Below are positions 53,558 through 63,136 of a stretch of 64,000 nt of DNA, piece after piece. Location of the stretch: positions 1 through 64,000 of the forward strand of contig SVEC01000008.1 of NCBI GenBank assembly GCA_015057555.1, given 5' to 3'. Numbering within the stretch: position 1 is the stretch's first letter; each line of letters starts with the position of its first letter. The stretch is from Lachnospiraceae bacterium (lineage in GTDB: Bacteria > Bacillota > Clostridia > Lachnospirales > Lachnospiraceae). Under the pieces are notes generated by a model that did not search any database, was not told the DNA's origin, and was given only the letters and a program-made list of their open reading frames with translations. The position numbers and the translations under genes were made by a program.

Positions 53558-54120
53558 GTATTATCACCCATTTCCTTCAAGGTCTCATCGATGAGTTCTG
53601 CCTGCTTAGCATCATCTAGGTTACCCTCTACAAGCTTTCCAGCCATAGCAGTTGCAACTCCGATAATCTCCTGCTTAACCTCATCCTTAACCTTGTTCTT
53701 CTCCAGCTCAGCCTCCTGATTAGCTCTATTAATAATACGAGCTGCCTCTTCCTTAGCTTCAGCTACAATATTTTCTTCATTCTTAACTGCCTTCTTACGA
53801 GCTGCTGTAAGAATTTCCTCAGCCTCGTCATCAGCCTGCTTAATTCTCTCATCATACTCTGCCTTAAGCTTTGCAGCATCTTCCTTATCCTTTGCTGCGC
53901 TGTCTAAATCATTCTTAATCTTAGCCTGTCTTTCGGCGATAACCTTCTTAACCGGCTCAATTAATACATATGTTAAGAATAAAAACAGTAAGAAAACAGC
54001 CAAACCCTGTATTAATATGTCAAATAAAAGCTGTGCATCAAGACCAAATATACGACCCTGGTCCGCCTCTGCCATAAGAGCTACATTTGCCATACTAAAA
54101 CTAGCACCTGTATATGTCAC
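53542..54120 (-). CDS. atpF: F1F0 ATP synthase b subunit
   Basis: 192 residues. GTG start at 54120 with AAAGGAGG eight bases upstream. Membrane helix at about residues 28-55, then a long coiled coil rich in Ala, Glu and Lys. Peripheral stalk. Confidence 0.95.
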   Translation of the reverse strand: MTYTGASFSMANVALMAEADQGRIFGLDAQLLFDILIQGLAVFLLFLFLTYVLIEPVKKVIAERQAKIKNDLDSAAKDKEDAAKLKAEYDERIKQADDEAEEILTAARKKAVKNEENIVAEAKEEAARIINRANQEAELEKNKVKDEVKQEIIGVATAMAGKLVEGNLDDAKQAELIDETLKEMGDNTWLNK

Positions 54121-54183
54121 CGTTAATCCTCCTTTCGGTCCTGTGTTATTACCACATAGACCTGCTTAATAAATTCACTAATT

Positions 54184-54468
<285 letters not shown>

Positions 54469-54507
54469 CTACTGTACTTAACGCACAGCTTTTGTAACTA
54501 AAATAGC

Positions 54508-55239
54508 TTATCCTTCTACCTCTCTCTTCTGAGCCACAAAGGTCATAGTCAGCATACAGAATACATATGTCTGTATAGCTCCTGAGAACAAGTCGAAGTA
54601 AACGTGAAGTGCTGATGGAATACCTAACTGGAATAACCATGGAAGCATTCCGTAGTAAAGTGCCATCATAACTGTTCCTGCCATAACATTACCGAAGAGA
54701 CGGAGTGACAGTGAAATCGGTGTTGCAAACTCACTGATTACGTTAATAGGGAAGAATAAGAATATAGGCTCAAACATTCCCTTAAGGTAACCCCATTTCT
54801 GGTATCTGATGGCTGCATACTGTATCATCACAAATGAAACAAGTGCGATGGTAAATGTTGTGCCAAAGTCCGCAGTTGGCGGTCTTAAGCCAAACAAGCC
54901 GGATATATTCGAGAATAACACGAATACAAACAGCGTACCAATGTAATTGGTATATTTCTTACCTGCCTTACCCATAGTTCCATCTACAAAGTTAACCAGT
55001 GTGCTTATGGCAAACTCAACTCCAGTAGCAAACTTGCTTGGGTTGTCCTTTGTCTTCAGTACACTTCTTCTAGCACATAAAGCAACTATGGCTATTGCAA
55101 GAAGAACTATAAATGTACAAACATGGGTGGTGGTAATATATACCGTTGTGCCAAAGAAGTTGATTGGATAAAGCTGATGAATGTAGAAATCTACCTCAGG
55201 CCTTACCATAGGCAACCCAATGGCTACACCATTAGTCAT
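54508..55239 (-). CDS. atpB: F1F0 ATP synthase a subunit
   Basis: 243 residues. Five or six membrane helices; the essential arginine lies in L-S-L-R-L-F-G-N-V-M-A-G, and S-A-L-H-V-Y-F-D-L-F-S-G-A-I-Q closes the pathway. Ion path partner of the c-ring. The 127-nt gap before it has no gene. Confidence 0.95.
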   Translation of the reverse strand: MTNGVAIGLPMVRPEVDFYIHQLYPINFFGTTVYITTTHVCTFIVLLAIAIVALCARRSVLKTKDNPSKFATGVEFAISTLVNFVDGTMGKAGKKYTNYIGTLFVFVLFSNISGLFGLRPPTADFGTTFTIALVSFVMIQYAAIRYQKWGYLKGMFEPIFLFFPINVISEFATPISLSLRLFGNVMAGTVMMALYYGMLPWLFQLGIPSALHVYFDLFSGAIQTYVFCMLTMTFVAQKREVEG

Positions 55240-55366
55240 ATGTTCACCCTCCTTTATGTTATTGTGTTTTTATTAAAGAGTTTATAAGAAAACTCTGTAT
55301 CTATCTCAAGAGTGTAATACACTCCTTCAAACTAGTATATTCATTTCCAATAATTTCACTCGAAAT

Positions 55367-55783
55367 TCACTGAAAATCAGGTAAAACCTTTTTGATAATC
55401 GGATTAATTAATGCTGCTACCTTAAGGGAAAACAATCCCAAAATAGCTCCTATAAATGCCGGAAGGCCAACCATATACGCCACAACCATAATAACTGCAG
55501 AAAGTATAAGTCTCATCATGCTTTTAGCTGTCATGTAGCTTCTGGCCTTGCCCTCATCCACACTTAGGGCTCTATCAATAGTGTCGTACATATTGTAAAG
55601 CTGAAATGCCGCGCCAAGTGCACCACCTAAAACTCCCACAAAATACATCCACATAGGTCTGGCAAATATAAGTCCTATCACAAGAAATATTATAGCAACT
55701 ATAATAATTCCCACATATAACTCTAGCATAGTTCTCGTCTCCGGCTTTGAACTTAATCTTCTAAGAGTCTTTTTTATTCCCAT
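55367..55783 (-). CDS. ATP synthase subunit I-like membrane protein
   Basis: 138 residues from ATG 55783 (AGGTG six bases before). Four membrane helices. Position between atpZ and atpB fits the atpI gene, whose product helps assemble the c-ring. It overlaps atpZ by about 23 bases. Confidence 0.8.
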   Translation of the reverse strand: MGIKKTLRRLSSKPETRTMLELYVGIIIVAIIFLVIGLIFARPMWMYFVGVLGGALGAAFQLYNMYDTIDRALSVDEGKARSYMTAKSMMRLILSAVIMVVAYMVGLPAFIGAILGLFSLKVAALINPIIKKVLPDFQ

Positions 55784-55997
55784 TATCATCACCTATATAT
55801 CCACGAATCAAGATAAATACTGACCTAAAGCCCGAGATAACTCCAAGCACTATAAACCACACAAGAAGCTTAGTCCCGAAAAATTTGTCGATTGCCATAC
55901 CTATCGCAATACATAAAAAAACGGTAACCAGCATAGTAACTCCTATCTGCGTAATAAGAAACAACATCTTGATTACTTGATTGTGGTTTTGGTTCAT
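55761..55997 (-). CDS. AtpZ/AtpI-family small membrane protein
   Basis: 78 residues. Two membrane helices (L-F-L-I-T-Q-I-G-V-T-M-L-V, then W-F-I-V-L-G-V-I-S-G-F-R-S-V-F) joined by D-K-F-F-G-T-K. Matches AtpZ-type first genes of atp operons, which may form a Mg or ion channel with AtpI. First gene of the operon, 37 bp from the promoter -10. Confidence 0.82.
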   Translation of the reverse strand: MNQNHNQVIKMLFLITQIGVTMLVTVFLCIAIGMAIDKFFGTKLLVWFIVLGVISGFRSVFILIRGYIGDDNGNKKDS

Positions 55998-56034
55998 ATT
56001 TTATCTCTCCATTTTTTACCTACGCTAAAAGTTA

Positions 56035-56063
56035 ATTATATATGATTTTCCCCATTTTTTCAA
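56035..56063 (-). promoter_or_regulatory. sigma-A promoter of the ATP synthase operon
   Basis: Minus strand TTGAAA (56063-56058), 17-bp spacer, TATAAT (56040-56035), 37 bp before the atpZ start. It lies in the 307-bp gap to the small protein gene; apart from this and the opposite promoter I see no other feature there. Confidence 0.8.
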
Positions 56064-56244
56064 TGAAATAGTTGACTTTAAATAAAATAAATCGAAATCT
56101 TATCCACTATTGATGAATTATCTCTTAAATATGTTCCGTCAAATATTTTTTGCATGAAAAAGTATCCAAAATAATACCAAATGTAAGAAAATGAAACTTT
56201 AATTTTATCATGCACTAAGTTTAACATTAATATAACAAAAGACT

Positions 56245-56274
56245 TTACACAAAATAAAAAATGCCCTTATAATA
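56245..56274 (+). promoter_or_regulatory. sigma-A promoter of the second small helical protein gene
   Basis: TTTACA (56245-56250), 18-bp spacer, TATAAT (56269-56274), 30 bp before the ATG. Nearly the same sequence as the promoter at 15016-15045. Confidence 0.78.
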
Positions 56275-56304
56275 TATACATATTATTTAAGGGGGTGCGA
56301 AGGG

Positions 56305-56487
56305 ATGGAAGAAGATATGACTAGAGACGAAATGATAAAATACGAAATCGATTACTATGTAAATCTTATTAGAATAAAAAACGCAGAAAACGGAACAAAC
56401 AAGGAATTAGATTACCAATTAAAGGTTCAAAAAAATAAATTAGCAGCTTTAGGTGTTAATACGGAAAGCTACGAATTTGATAATTAA
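56305..56487 (+). CDS. small helical-hairpin protein, paralogue of the gene at 14807
   Basis: 60 residues. GGGGGTG precedes the ATG by eight or more bases. First helix M-I-K-Y-E-I-D-Y-Y-V-N-L-I-R-I-K, loop A-E-N-G-T-N, second helix N-K-E-L-D-Y-Q-L-K...K-L-A-A-L-G-V-N. The two proteins share the second helix almost exactly, with the same loop length. Possible Spo0E-like helical hairpin (x-x-E-L-D-x-x-L). Function unknown. It is followed by 68 bp and then the Sua5-type gene, with no terminator seen. Confidence 0.8.
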   Translation: MEEDMTRDEMIKYEIDYYVNLIRIKNAENGTNKELDYQLKVQKNKLAALGVNTESYEFDN

Positions 56488-56555
56488 TAGTTTGTGTATA
56501 AAAAATACAGTTAAAATCACGTGTAAAGTCTTTTAAATTGGAGCACTTAATTATT

Positions 56556-57620
56556 ATGACTAATCTGACTACGGAAAACTTAATAACCACAAAACTTGCT
56601 GAGGGTAGTAATCCAGACAGCATCAAGGAAGCTACATTAATTTTAAAAAACAAAGGCTTAGTTGCATTTCCAACAGAGACAGTGTACGGTCTGGGTGGAG
56701 ATGCTTTAGACAATGAAGCCGCTGCCAGAATCTATACCGCCAAGGGCAGACCTAGCGACAATCCTTTGATAGTACATATCGCTGACACTAAAGCTGTGTA
56801 TGAGCTAGCTTCAGAGGTTCCTAAAAAAGCAAAGATGCTTATGGAAGCATTTTGGCCAGGACCACTTACCATTATTCTTCCTAAGAAGAATATAGTGCCT
56901 GACGGAACTACAGGTGGCCTTGATACTGTAGCAATTCGAATGCCATCACATCCTGTTGCTTTAGAATTAATTCGTGAAAGTGGATTATATATCGCCGCTC
57001 CTAGCGCAAATACCTCTGGCAGACCATCACCTACTCTGGCGTCACATGTTATGGAGGATATGAATGGTCGCATTGAAATGATACTTGACGGTGGTGCTGT
57101 TGGAATCGGAATAGAATCTACTATCGTGGATATAACTGGAGATGTACCTGTGATTTTAAGACCGGGATTTATTACTAAGAGTATGCTGGAAGAAATCATT
57201 GGTGAGGTTACTATAGACCCTGCACTTATAGAGCCAGATCCCAACCTAAGACCTAAGGCTCCAGGGATGAAGTATACCCACTATGCTCCTAAGGGGGAGC
57301 TTAGTATAGTGGAGGGGGCCACAAGTAATGTGGTAGCCAAAATCAACGAATTAGTTTCAGAGAGGATAGATGCAGGTTTCAATGCAGCCGTAATCACTAC
57401 CTTAGAAAATGCAGATAGGTTTGATTGCGAAAATATTCTAGTTGCCGGCGATAGAGCCCAAGGCGAAACCATTGCCGCAAAGCTGTATCAGGTTTTGAGA
57501 CAGTGCGATGAACTAAACGTTGATTATATATTTAGCGAAGCCTTTAACGATGGAGAGTTAGGCGGAGCTATAATGAACAGATTGCTTAAAGCAGCAGGAC
57601 ACAGAGTAATCAAGGTGTAA
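56556..57620 (+). CDS. L-threonylcarbamoyladenylate synthase (Sua5/YwlC type)
   Basis: 354 residues from ATG 56556. YrdC domain (residues 18-210) with G-L-V-A-F-P-T-E-T-V-Y-G-L-G, K-G-R-P-S-D-N-P-L, S-A-N-T-S-G-R-P-S-P-T and S-T-I-V-D; a Sua5 C-terminal domain follows. Makes threonylcarbamoyl-AMP for the t6A37 tRNA modification. The longer TTG frame would add six residues. Close downstream of the small helical gene; convergent with rpiB. Confidence 0.93.
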   Translation: MTNLTTENLITTKLAEGSNPDSIKEATLILKNKGLVAFPTETVYGLGGDALDNEAAARIYTAKGRPSDNPLIVHIADTKAVYELASEVPKKAKMLMEAFWPGPLTIILPKKNIVPDGTTGGLDTVAIRMPSHPVALELIRESGLYIAAPSANTSGRPSPTLASHVMEDMNGRIEMILDGGAVGIGIESTIVDITGDVPVILRPGFITKSMLEEIIGEVTIDPALIEPDPNLRPKAPGMKYTHYAPKGELSIVEGATSNVVAKINELVSERIDAGFNAAVITTLENADRFDCENILVAGDRAQGETIAAKLYQVLRQCDELNVDYIFSEAFNDGELGGAIMNRLLKAAGHRVIKV

Positions 57621-57625
57621 AAATA

Positions 57626-57753
57626 ATAAGAGGTTGCGCGAATATACTTTCTTGGCCGGACCTGCCTAGGGTTCTCGCCGCGCTGACACTACAACGGTCA
57701 GCTTAGCGAGACCCTGTCGCGGCCGGTTCAAGTTTACTGGCGCAACCTCTTAT
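57626..57753. repeat. structured intergenic element, copy B (100-nt core inside a 14-bp inverted repeat)
   Basis: Perfect arms ATAAGAGGTTGCGC (57626-57639) and GCGCAACCTCTTAT (57740-57753) enclose exactly 100 nt, the same core length as copy A. Conserved blocks: cctgcctaggg (57661-57671), cgctgacact (57681-57690), acggtcagc, accctg and cgcggccg. Nested stems: GCTGAC/GTCAGC, TCTCGC/GCGAGA, GGG/CCC and an outer CCGG-type stem with CUUG/CAAG. It lies between the convergent Sua5-type and rpiB genes; the minus strand 3' end is T-rich (tcttattattttt), so it could also serve as the rpiB terminator. Confidence 0.82.
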
Positions 57754-57771
57754 ACTTTTATATTACCTTAA

Positions 57772-58200
57772 TTAATCTTCTATCATGTTTATTCTTCTGA
57801 TATGTCTCTCATCATTAGAGAATGGTGTATCAAGGAATGTATCCACAATCTTAAGTGCAAGTCCAGGGCCTGTAGTTCTGGCACCCAAGGCAAGAATATT
57901 TGCATTATTATGCTCCCTTGTAGCTTGAGCTGAGAAGCAATCAGCACAAAGAGCTGCTCTAATTCCCTTAACCTTATTAGCTGCAATAGAAATTCCAATT
58001 CCTGTTCCGCAGATAAGAATTCCAAGCTCACACTCACCATCTGCAACTGCGTGAGCAACCTTCTTAGCAAACTCTGGATAGTCTACAGACTCTGTGCTAT
58101 AACAACCAAAGTTTTTAAATTCAAAGCCTCTTTTTTCAAGATGAGCCTTAACCTCCTGCATCAATTCAAAACCACCATGGTCACATCCTAAAGCTAACAT
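57772..58200 (-). CDS. rpiB: ribose-5-phosphate isomerase B
   Basis: 142 residues. G-C-D-H-G-G-F-E-L near the start, D-Y-P-E-F-A, the catalytic Cys64 in L-I-C-G-T-G-I-G-I-S, and H-N-N-A-N-I-L-A-L-G-A-R. Isomerises ribulose and ribose 5-phosphate in the pentose phosphate path. Single gene. Confidence 0.93.
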   Translation of the reverse strand: MLALGCDHGGFELMQEVKAHLEKRGFEFKNFGCYSTESVDYPEFAKKVAHAVADGECELGILICGTGIGISIAANKVKGIRAALCADCFSAQATREHNNANILALGARTTGPGLALKIVDTFLDTPFSNDERHIRRINMIED

Positions 58201-58335
58201 AATTTGTCCTCCGTTTTGATAAATGTATTTTTAAGTGTTATTCTTTTTATTTACAACAAGGATAGGTTATCACGAAATTAAAGGTATTTCAATGTGTTTT
58301 GTTATGAAAATCCAAACCGAAAACTCCCCATAACG

Positions 58336-58371
58336 CAAAAGAGACCGAAAACTTAATTTCGGTCTCTTTTG
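58336..58371. terminator. orphan terminator in a divergent gap
   Basis: caaaagagaccgaaa pairs with tttcggtctcttttg, 15 bp, loop six, with A/T flanks. Between divergent genes, so no known upstream gene uses it. Confidence 0.88.
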
Positions 58372-58462
58372 CTTTAACAGGTTTCCCTGCATTTAAAGAA
58401 AAGAATTAAATTTATGAAATGAACTATGTTTAGTATAACCCATAATTTTTAACAAATTATGT

Positions 58463-58480
58463 ACAAAGTTAAAACTTTGT
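58463..58480. promoter_or_regulatory. 18-bp palindrome upstream of the CgeB-like gene
   Basis: ACAAAGTT-AA-AACTTTGT, perfect 8-bp arms, 142 bp before the ATG at 58623. Candidate operator; the arm and centre lengths are the same as in the palindrome at 31723-31740, though the sequence differs. Confidence 0.5.
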
Positions 58481-58622
58481 GTAAGAAATTTTTATACTTT
58501 AGGGCTATTTTTAGTTAACAACTCGGAAAATGTTAATAAACTAATTGCTAAAATATGAGTGTTTGGGTAGAATGAGGATAGTATAAAACTATGGTAAATT
58601 ATATTACGGAGAGGAAACAAAT

Positions 58623-59795
58623 ATGAAGATTATATATTGCCGCTGGGGTAGCATATGCGAAGACGGAATAATGAACGCATTTAAGCGTCTTAAGCATGAC
58701 ATAGTAGATTTCTACAGATTATTCGACAGTGTAGACTATGATAAAGAATACCTTAAGGCCTTAGCTGACTGCATACAAGCAAATCCAGGTGTGGCTTGTG
58801 TTTTTTCCGTTAATTTCCAGCCTATCATAGCCAGGTTATGTAAGGTCTTTAAGCTACCTTATATCTCATGGACTGTAGACTGCCCAAGCTTCCAGCTATA
58901 TTCGGAGACAGTTGCATACCCCACCAACAAAATATTTGTATTAGATAGATTGCAGGCAGCGAAATTTGCTCCTATGAATCCAGATAATATCTTCCATATG
59001 CCTATGGCATGTGATGTGGGAACATGGGATAGTGTGAAGGTTACTGACGAGGATCATAAGAATTATGATTGTGATATATCTTTTGTGGGTTCACTGTATT
59101 CTGAGAAATGTAAATATAATTTTATCGAAAAAGATTTGCCAGAGTATATGCAGGGATATGTTAAGGGCTTGGTTGACGCTCAGCTTAACGTGTATGGATA
59201 TAATTTTATAGAGGATACTCTCACGGATGAATTTGCTGCAGAGTTTAAGAAATATGCCGATTGGGTTCCACTGGGTTCTGATTATATAGAGGACGTGAAG
59301 GCTATCGTTGCCGATACATACATAGGTTACAAATGTACAGAACAAGAGCGCATAAGAACCTTTAAAGCAATCAGCGAACATTTTAACATGGATTTGTGGA
59401 CTCTAAGCGATGCTTCTATGCTCCCAAGGATAAATAATCGAGGGGGGGCAGATTCTATAAGAATGATGCCTAAGATAATAAAATGTAGCAAAATCAATCT
59501 TAATCTGACCAATAAACCTATCAAAACAGGTCTTCCACTTAGAATTTTTGATCTAATGGGAGCAGGTGGTTTTGTTATCTCAAATTATCAAACAGAGATA
59601 CCGGAGCACTTTATTCCTGGAGAGGATATTGTGTTATATGATAGTATTCCTGATTTATTAAGCAAGATAGAATACTATCTGAAACATGAAGAGGAAAGAC
59701 TTCAGATAGCTAAGAATGGGTATGAGAAGGTAAAAGAGCTCCATAGCTATGATGTACGTCTCACCCAGATTTTGCAGACCGCTGGATTATTATAA
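58623..59795 (+). CDS. CgeB/DUF3880-like glycosyltransferase
   Basis: 390 residues. N-terminal half with Y-C-R-W-G-S-I and S-W-T-V-D-C-P, and C-terminal GT-B end with G-L-P-L-R-I-F-D-L-M-G-A-G-G-F-V-I-S-N-Y and G-E-D-I-V-L-Y. This architecture (DUF3880 then GT1-like) is common in flagellin or spore-surface glycosylation loci. ATG preceded by GGAGAGGAAACAA. Followed by its own terminator. Confidence 0.8.
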   Translation: MKIIYCRWGSICEDGIMNAFKRLKHDIVDFYRLFDSVDYDKEYLKALADCIQANPGVACVFSVNFQPIIARLCKVFKLPYISWTVDCPSFQLYSETVAYPTNKIFVLDRLQAAKFAPMNPDNIFHMPMACDVGTWDSVKVTDEDHKNYDCDISFVGSLYSEKCKYNFIEKDLPEYMQGYVKGLVDAQLNVYGYNFIEDTLTDEFAAEFKKYADWVPLGSDYIEDVKAIVADTYIGYKCTEQERIRTFKAISEHFNMDLWTLSDASMLPRINNRGGADSIRMMPKIIKCSKINLNLTNKPIKTGLPLRIFDLMGAGGFVISNYQTEIPEHFIPGEDIVLYDSIPDLLSKIEYYLKHEEERLQIAKNGYEKVKELHSYDVRLTQILQTAGLL

Positions 59796-59802
59796 TAAAA
59801 GC

Positions 59803-59835
59803 AAAGAGATATGATTCAAAAAATCATATCTCTTT
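59803..59835. terminator. bidirectional terminator between glycosylation genes
   Basis: aaagagatatgatt pairs with aatcatatctcttt, 14 bp, loop five. Serves both convergent glycosyltransferase genes. Confidence 0.92.
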
Positions 59836-59840
59836 TTATT

Positions 59841-61949
59841 TTAATATATTCTGGCTACAATTTGACTCTCATAGACAGGGTCAATTATCTCCTCAACCTT
59901 GTCTCCGCCCGGAACCTCATTATTATATTTATGTCTTACTTCCACCTTTTTACCTGTACCAGCAAGCATCCATTCGTATTCCATATCAATATGTCCTATA
60001 TCCAATGCCTGAAATCCAGCTTTAGAAAGATCATAGGCAAGCACAGTTGCAGTGGCCCCCATAGCTATAAGCACTAATCTGTCCCTATCCTGCTTTAGAG
60101 CCTCAGCAAGCAACTCATCATACTTATCAAAAGCATGCTCCGCGGGACCTAATATCCTAATAATATCAGAAGCATTGTCAAACAAATCATTACCTACACC
60201 CATACGGGTTTTTTCACCCTCGATTATAAGTAACTTTTTGTCCTGCCAGATTTTTCTTAGCTTATCAAATCTTTTCTTTGGAGCATCGGTATTATTATCT
60301 AAGTAACTGGCATAAGGTCTAGTAACGTATGTATCATAGTATATCTTTTGAAAATCCAACAAATCATAGTGCTGTTTTCTAACTTCCTCGGTCATATAAG
60401 CTCTGATATTATATTTGCAGTCAGTATTATATTTTGACAAATCTCCGTAAGTGTCAGCAATACACACCAACACATTTTCATCCTTTGCCTTTAATATTTC
60501 CTTTAATCTTTCTCCCAAACGGCTGTCTGCTCTCTGGAATTTTTGCCTGTTCACTCCAGCTATAACAGCAAATTCTCCATCACCTAGTCTGCACATAGAT
60601 TTTCTCTGATCTAGAATTAGATCTATGGCTTTGTCGCCAGATTCTACTATTGGATACTTCGGTCTTTCATCCTGGCAAAGTAATTCATATTTTAAATTAT
60701 CAATAGAGTTATTCATAGCATACTGATTAACAGATATTTGTCCTATAGCTTTATCCATCATCAAAAGCTTGCTCTCTAGCTGCTCAATGTGCTGGTTTTG
60801 ATTCTTAATAGTACCCACCAGCTTTGATACCATATCCATAAGCTTTTCTTGAGAAAAATCAGCTACTTGTTGAACCTTTTGACCAGCTCCATCAACGTTC
60901 TTGACCAGATTCTCCACCTTTTTCTCTCCAAATATAGGGATATCTACTCCTGATATCACATCCAATTGATAGCTTCTAGCAACATCCACGTAATGTACAT
61001 TTTCCTTGCTACGATTGGTAATATAACCATCCACCTGAGAGAATAACCCTCTAACATCCTCCAGGTTACCTACATATAAATTCACATAGCAGTTCACATT
61101 TTCATATAATGCAAAAACTTCATTTAAAGCATCCAGCTTGTCCTGCAAATATTCATCCTCTGTCACGTACAGCAACAGCTCCGTATTGGTATCTGCAAAG
61201 GACTTGGCAAATGCATCTACAACCCTTGGGTATGTAGGATAATCCTGTTCAAAATCCGGAACATAAAGTAGTCTTTTTTCTTCCCCAGAATTAAATTTTT
61301 CTATAGATACTATATCTACAAACTTTATGTGTTCATAATCCTCTCTCGCTTGTGCAATATACTTAGAGATAAATTCATCTATATCCCCATATAATTCCTT
61401 ACCAGCATCAAGAACCTTGCCTTCATCCCAATTCCACCATTTTATTAGTAGCAAGTTTTCAATCTGTTCCTTAGAAAACCTATAGCCAATAACTCTTGCT
61501 GGATTTCCTGCAGCTATTGCATAATCTGGCACATCCTTTGTAACCACCGCCTCTGCAGCTACCACTGCACCATTTCCCACAGTCACACCGCTCATAATGG
61601 TTGCTTTCTCTCCTATCCAGCAATCATTCATAATGATAATCTGACCTTTTCTTTTAGTTCTGTCTGGGCGATTATAATTAACTCCTGAAATTCTCCCCTG
61701 GCAAGGTCTTCTATAATCATGGTTCATATCAACCACAAAGGTTACATCAGGAGCTATGGAAGTATATCCGCCCACCTGAAGATTATATACTAGGTCAGTA
61801 TCTAAAACCGTTTCAACTATAGCCTGCTCTATGTAACTATCCCTGCCAATGGTAAGTACCGGAAACTGCTTTTGCTCATTAAGAACGTCGCTAACATAGG
61901 AATATTCAGTTTTTATCGCATATTCAGGAACACCTAATTTGATTCGCAT
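59841..61949 (-). CDS. fusion of hexapeptide acetyltransferase and GT-D (DUF1792-like) glycosyltransferase
   Basis: 702 residues, much longer than either family alone. Residues 1-190: left-handed beta-helix acetyltransferase (I-G-E-K-A-T-I-M-S-G-V-T-V, A-G-N-P-A-R-V-I-G-Y), of the CatB/MaaA kind. 210-350: a partial GT-B-like segment (L-L-Y-V-P-D-F, S-Q-V-D-G-Y-I). 370-430: coiled coil. About 440-702: GT-D fold with S-M-C-R-L-G-D-G-E-F-A-V and I-I-E-G-E-K-T-R-M-G, like DUF1792 transferases that extend protein-linked glycans. The combined enzyme could add and acetylate sugars on one glycan. Transcribed after the DegT aminotransferase (45-nt gap). Confidence 0.8.
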   Translation of the reverse strand: MRIKLGVPEYAIKTEYSYVSDVLNEQKQFPVLTIGRDSYIEQAIVETVLDTDLVYNLQVGGYTSIAPDVTFVVDMNHDYRRPCQGRISGVNYNRPDRTKRKGQIIIMNDCWIGEKATIMSGVTVGNGAVVAAEAVVTKDVPDYAIAAGNPARVIGYRFSKEQIENLLLIKWWNWDEGKVLDAGKELYGDIDEFISKYIAQAREDYEHIKFVDIVSIEKFNSGEEKRLLYVPDFEQDYPTYPRVVDAFAKSFADTNTELLLYVTEDEYLQDKLDALNEVFALYENVNCYVNLYVGNLEDVRGLFSQVDGYITNRSKENVHYVDVARSYQLDVISGVDIPIFGEKKVENLVKNVDGAGQKVQQVADFSQEKLMDMVSKLVGTIKNQNQHIEQLESKLLMMDKAIGQISVNQYAMNNSIDNLKYELLCQDERPKYPIVESGDKAIDLILDQRKSMCRLGDGEFAVIAGVNRQKFQRADSRLGERLKEILKAKDENVLVCIADTYGDLSKYNTDCKYNIRAYMTEEVRKQHYDLLDFQKIYYDTYVTRPYASYLDNNTDAPKKRFDKLRKIWQDKKLLIIEGEKTRMGVGNDLFDNASDIIRILGPAEHAFDKYDELLAEALKQDRDRLVLIAMGATATVLAYDLSKAGFQALDIGHIDMEYEWMLAGTGKKVEVRHKYNNEVPGGDKVEEIIDPVYESQIVARIY

Positions 61950-61994
61950 AGGCTTTACCCCTTTCTAGTAAAATATGTCTATCATATCTCTTAA

Positions 61995-63098
61995 TTAAAG
62001 GAGACTCTTTATTATATTGCAAATTCTATCAATATGCTCTAATTCCAAATCTGGATACAATGGCAATACTAGGATACAATCTGCAACCTCTCTTGATACA
62101 TCCAGCTTATTGTTCTTATATTTTCCCTTGAAGCAATCTGCATCCGCTGTAATAGGATAGAAATATTTTCTGGCAACAATACCGTTCTCCATCAATACAT
62201 CTCGTATTCTATCCCTAGTTATTTTATCTCTAAATCTTACAGAAAAATATCCATAATTATACTTAACCTTAGAATGATCATACCTTTGAATCACTACCCC
62301 TTCCAAATCTGAAAGCTTATGAATATAGTAGTTTACTCGGTCTTTTCTTAATTCAATGTTCTTTTGAACATATTTCAAATTACAAATACCCATTATTGCT
62401 GAAAATTCATTGAGCTTGGCATTTGCTCCTACCTCCACAATAAGCTCCTCACCTCTAATACCAAAATTCTTAAGGTTATAAATTCTATCATAAAGTTCTC
62501 TAGAATTAGATGCTACCGCACCACCTTCAATAGTATTAAACACCTTCGTAGCATGAAAGCTAAATACAGAAGCATCACCAAAATTACTTACGTCCACCCC
62601 ATTATACGACTCACCAAAGGCATGACAAGCATCATATATAACCTTTAGATTATATTTTTCTGCAATCCTCTGAATTTTATCTATGTTACAAATATTTCCG
62701 TAGACATGAACTGGAACAATAGCAACTGTCTTTTCTGTAATTAAGGATTCAATCAAATCCTCATCAATGGTATAGTCCCCAAGCTTAATATCGCAAAAAA
62801 CTGGCACTAAACCATTTCGTACAATTGCATGGGTAGTAGAAATAAAAGTAAATGGTGTTGTGATTACCTCACCACCCTCTGGGAAATTCATAGCCTGTAA
62901 GGACATTTCTAATGCCATATGACCATTTACCACTAAGGAAACATTTGAAACTTTCAAATATTCTTTTAATTCTTCCTCTAACTTTTGGTGATACTCTCCC
63001 ATATTTGTGATCCAACACGAATCCCATAATGGTTTTATCATATTTATATATTCCTCGTATTTTGGCATAGATGATTTTGTCACCTGTATTTTATCCAT
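61995..63098 (-). CDS. DegT/DnrJ/EryC1/StrS-family sugar aminotransferase
   Basis: 367 residues. PLP lysine Lys185 in S-F-H-A-T-K-V-F; D-A-C-H-A-F-G at 156-162; N-G-H-M-A-L near 58. Transfers an amino group to a keto sugar nucleotide. It follows the CMP-sugar synthetase gene (38 nt), so the sugar may be another amino sugar of the glycan. Confidence 0.92.
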   Translation of the reverse strand: MDKIQVTKSSMPKYEEYINMIKPLWDSCWITNMGEYHQKLEEELKEYLKVSNVSLVVNGHMALEMSLQAMNFPEGGEVITTPFTFISTTHAIVRNGLVPVFCDIKLGDYTIDEDLIESLITEKTVAIVPVHVYGNICNIDKIQRIAEKYNLKVIYDACHAFGESYNGVDVSNFGDASVFSFHATKVFNTIEGGAVASNSRELYDRIYNLKNFGIRGEELIVEVGANAKLNEFSAIMGICNLKYVQKNIELRKDRVNYYIHKLSDLEGVVIQRYDHSKVKYNYGYFSVRFRDKITRDRIRDVLMENGIVARKYFYPITADADCFKGKYKNNKLDVSREVADCILVLPLYPDLELEHIDRICNIIKSLL

Positions 63099-63136
63099 CC
63101 GTTCATTTCCACCTTATATCACAAAGTCTTTCATCA

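Larger units (their letters stand above)
58201..58622. other. 422-bp gap between divergent rpiB and glycosyltransferase genes
   Basis: No protein gene seen. It holds an isolated strong hairpin terminator (58336-58371) and a perfect palindrome (58463-58480), listed separately. Neither neighbour ends here, so the terminator implies an unannotated short transcript or a leader attenuator. Confidence 0.7.

Noticed and set aside
57626..57753. Integron attC site or group II intron remnant
   Set aside because: The core boxes of attC (RYYYAAC/GTTRRRY) and intron domain V motifs are absent.
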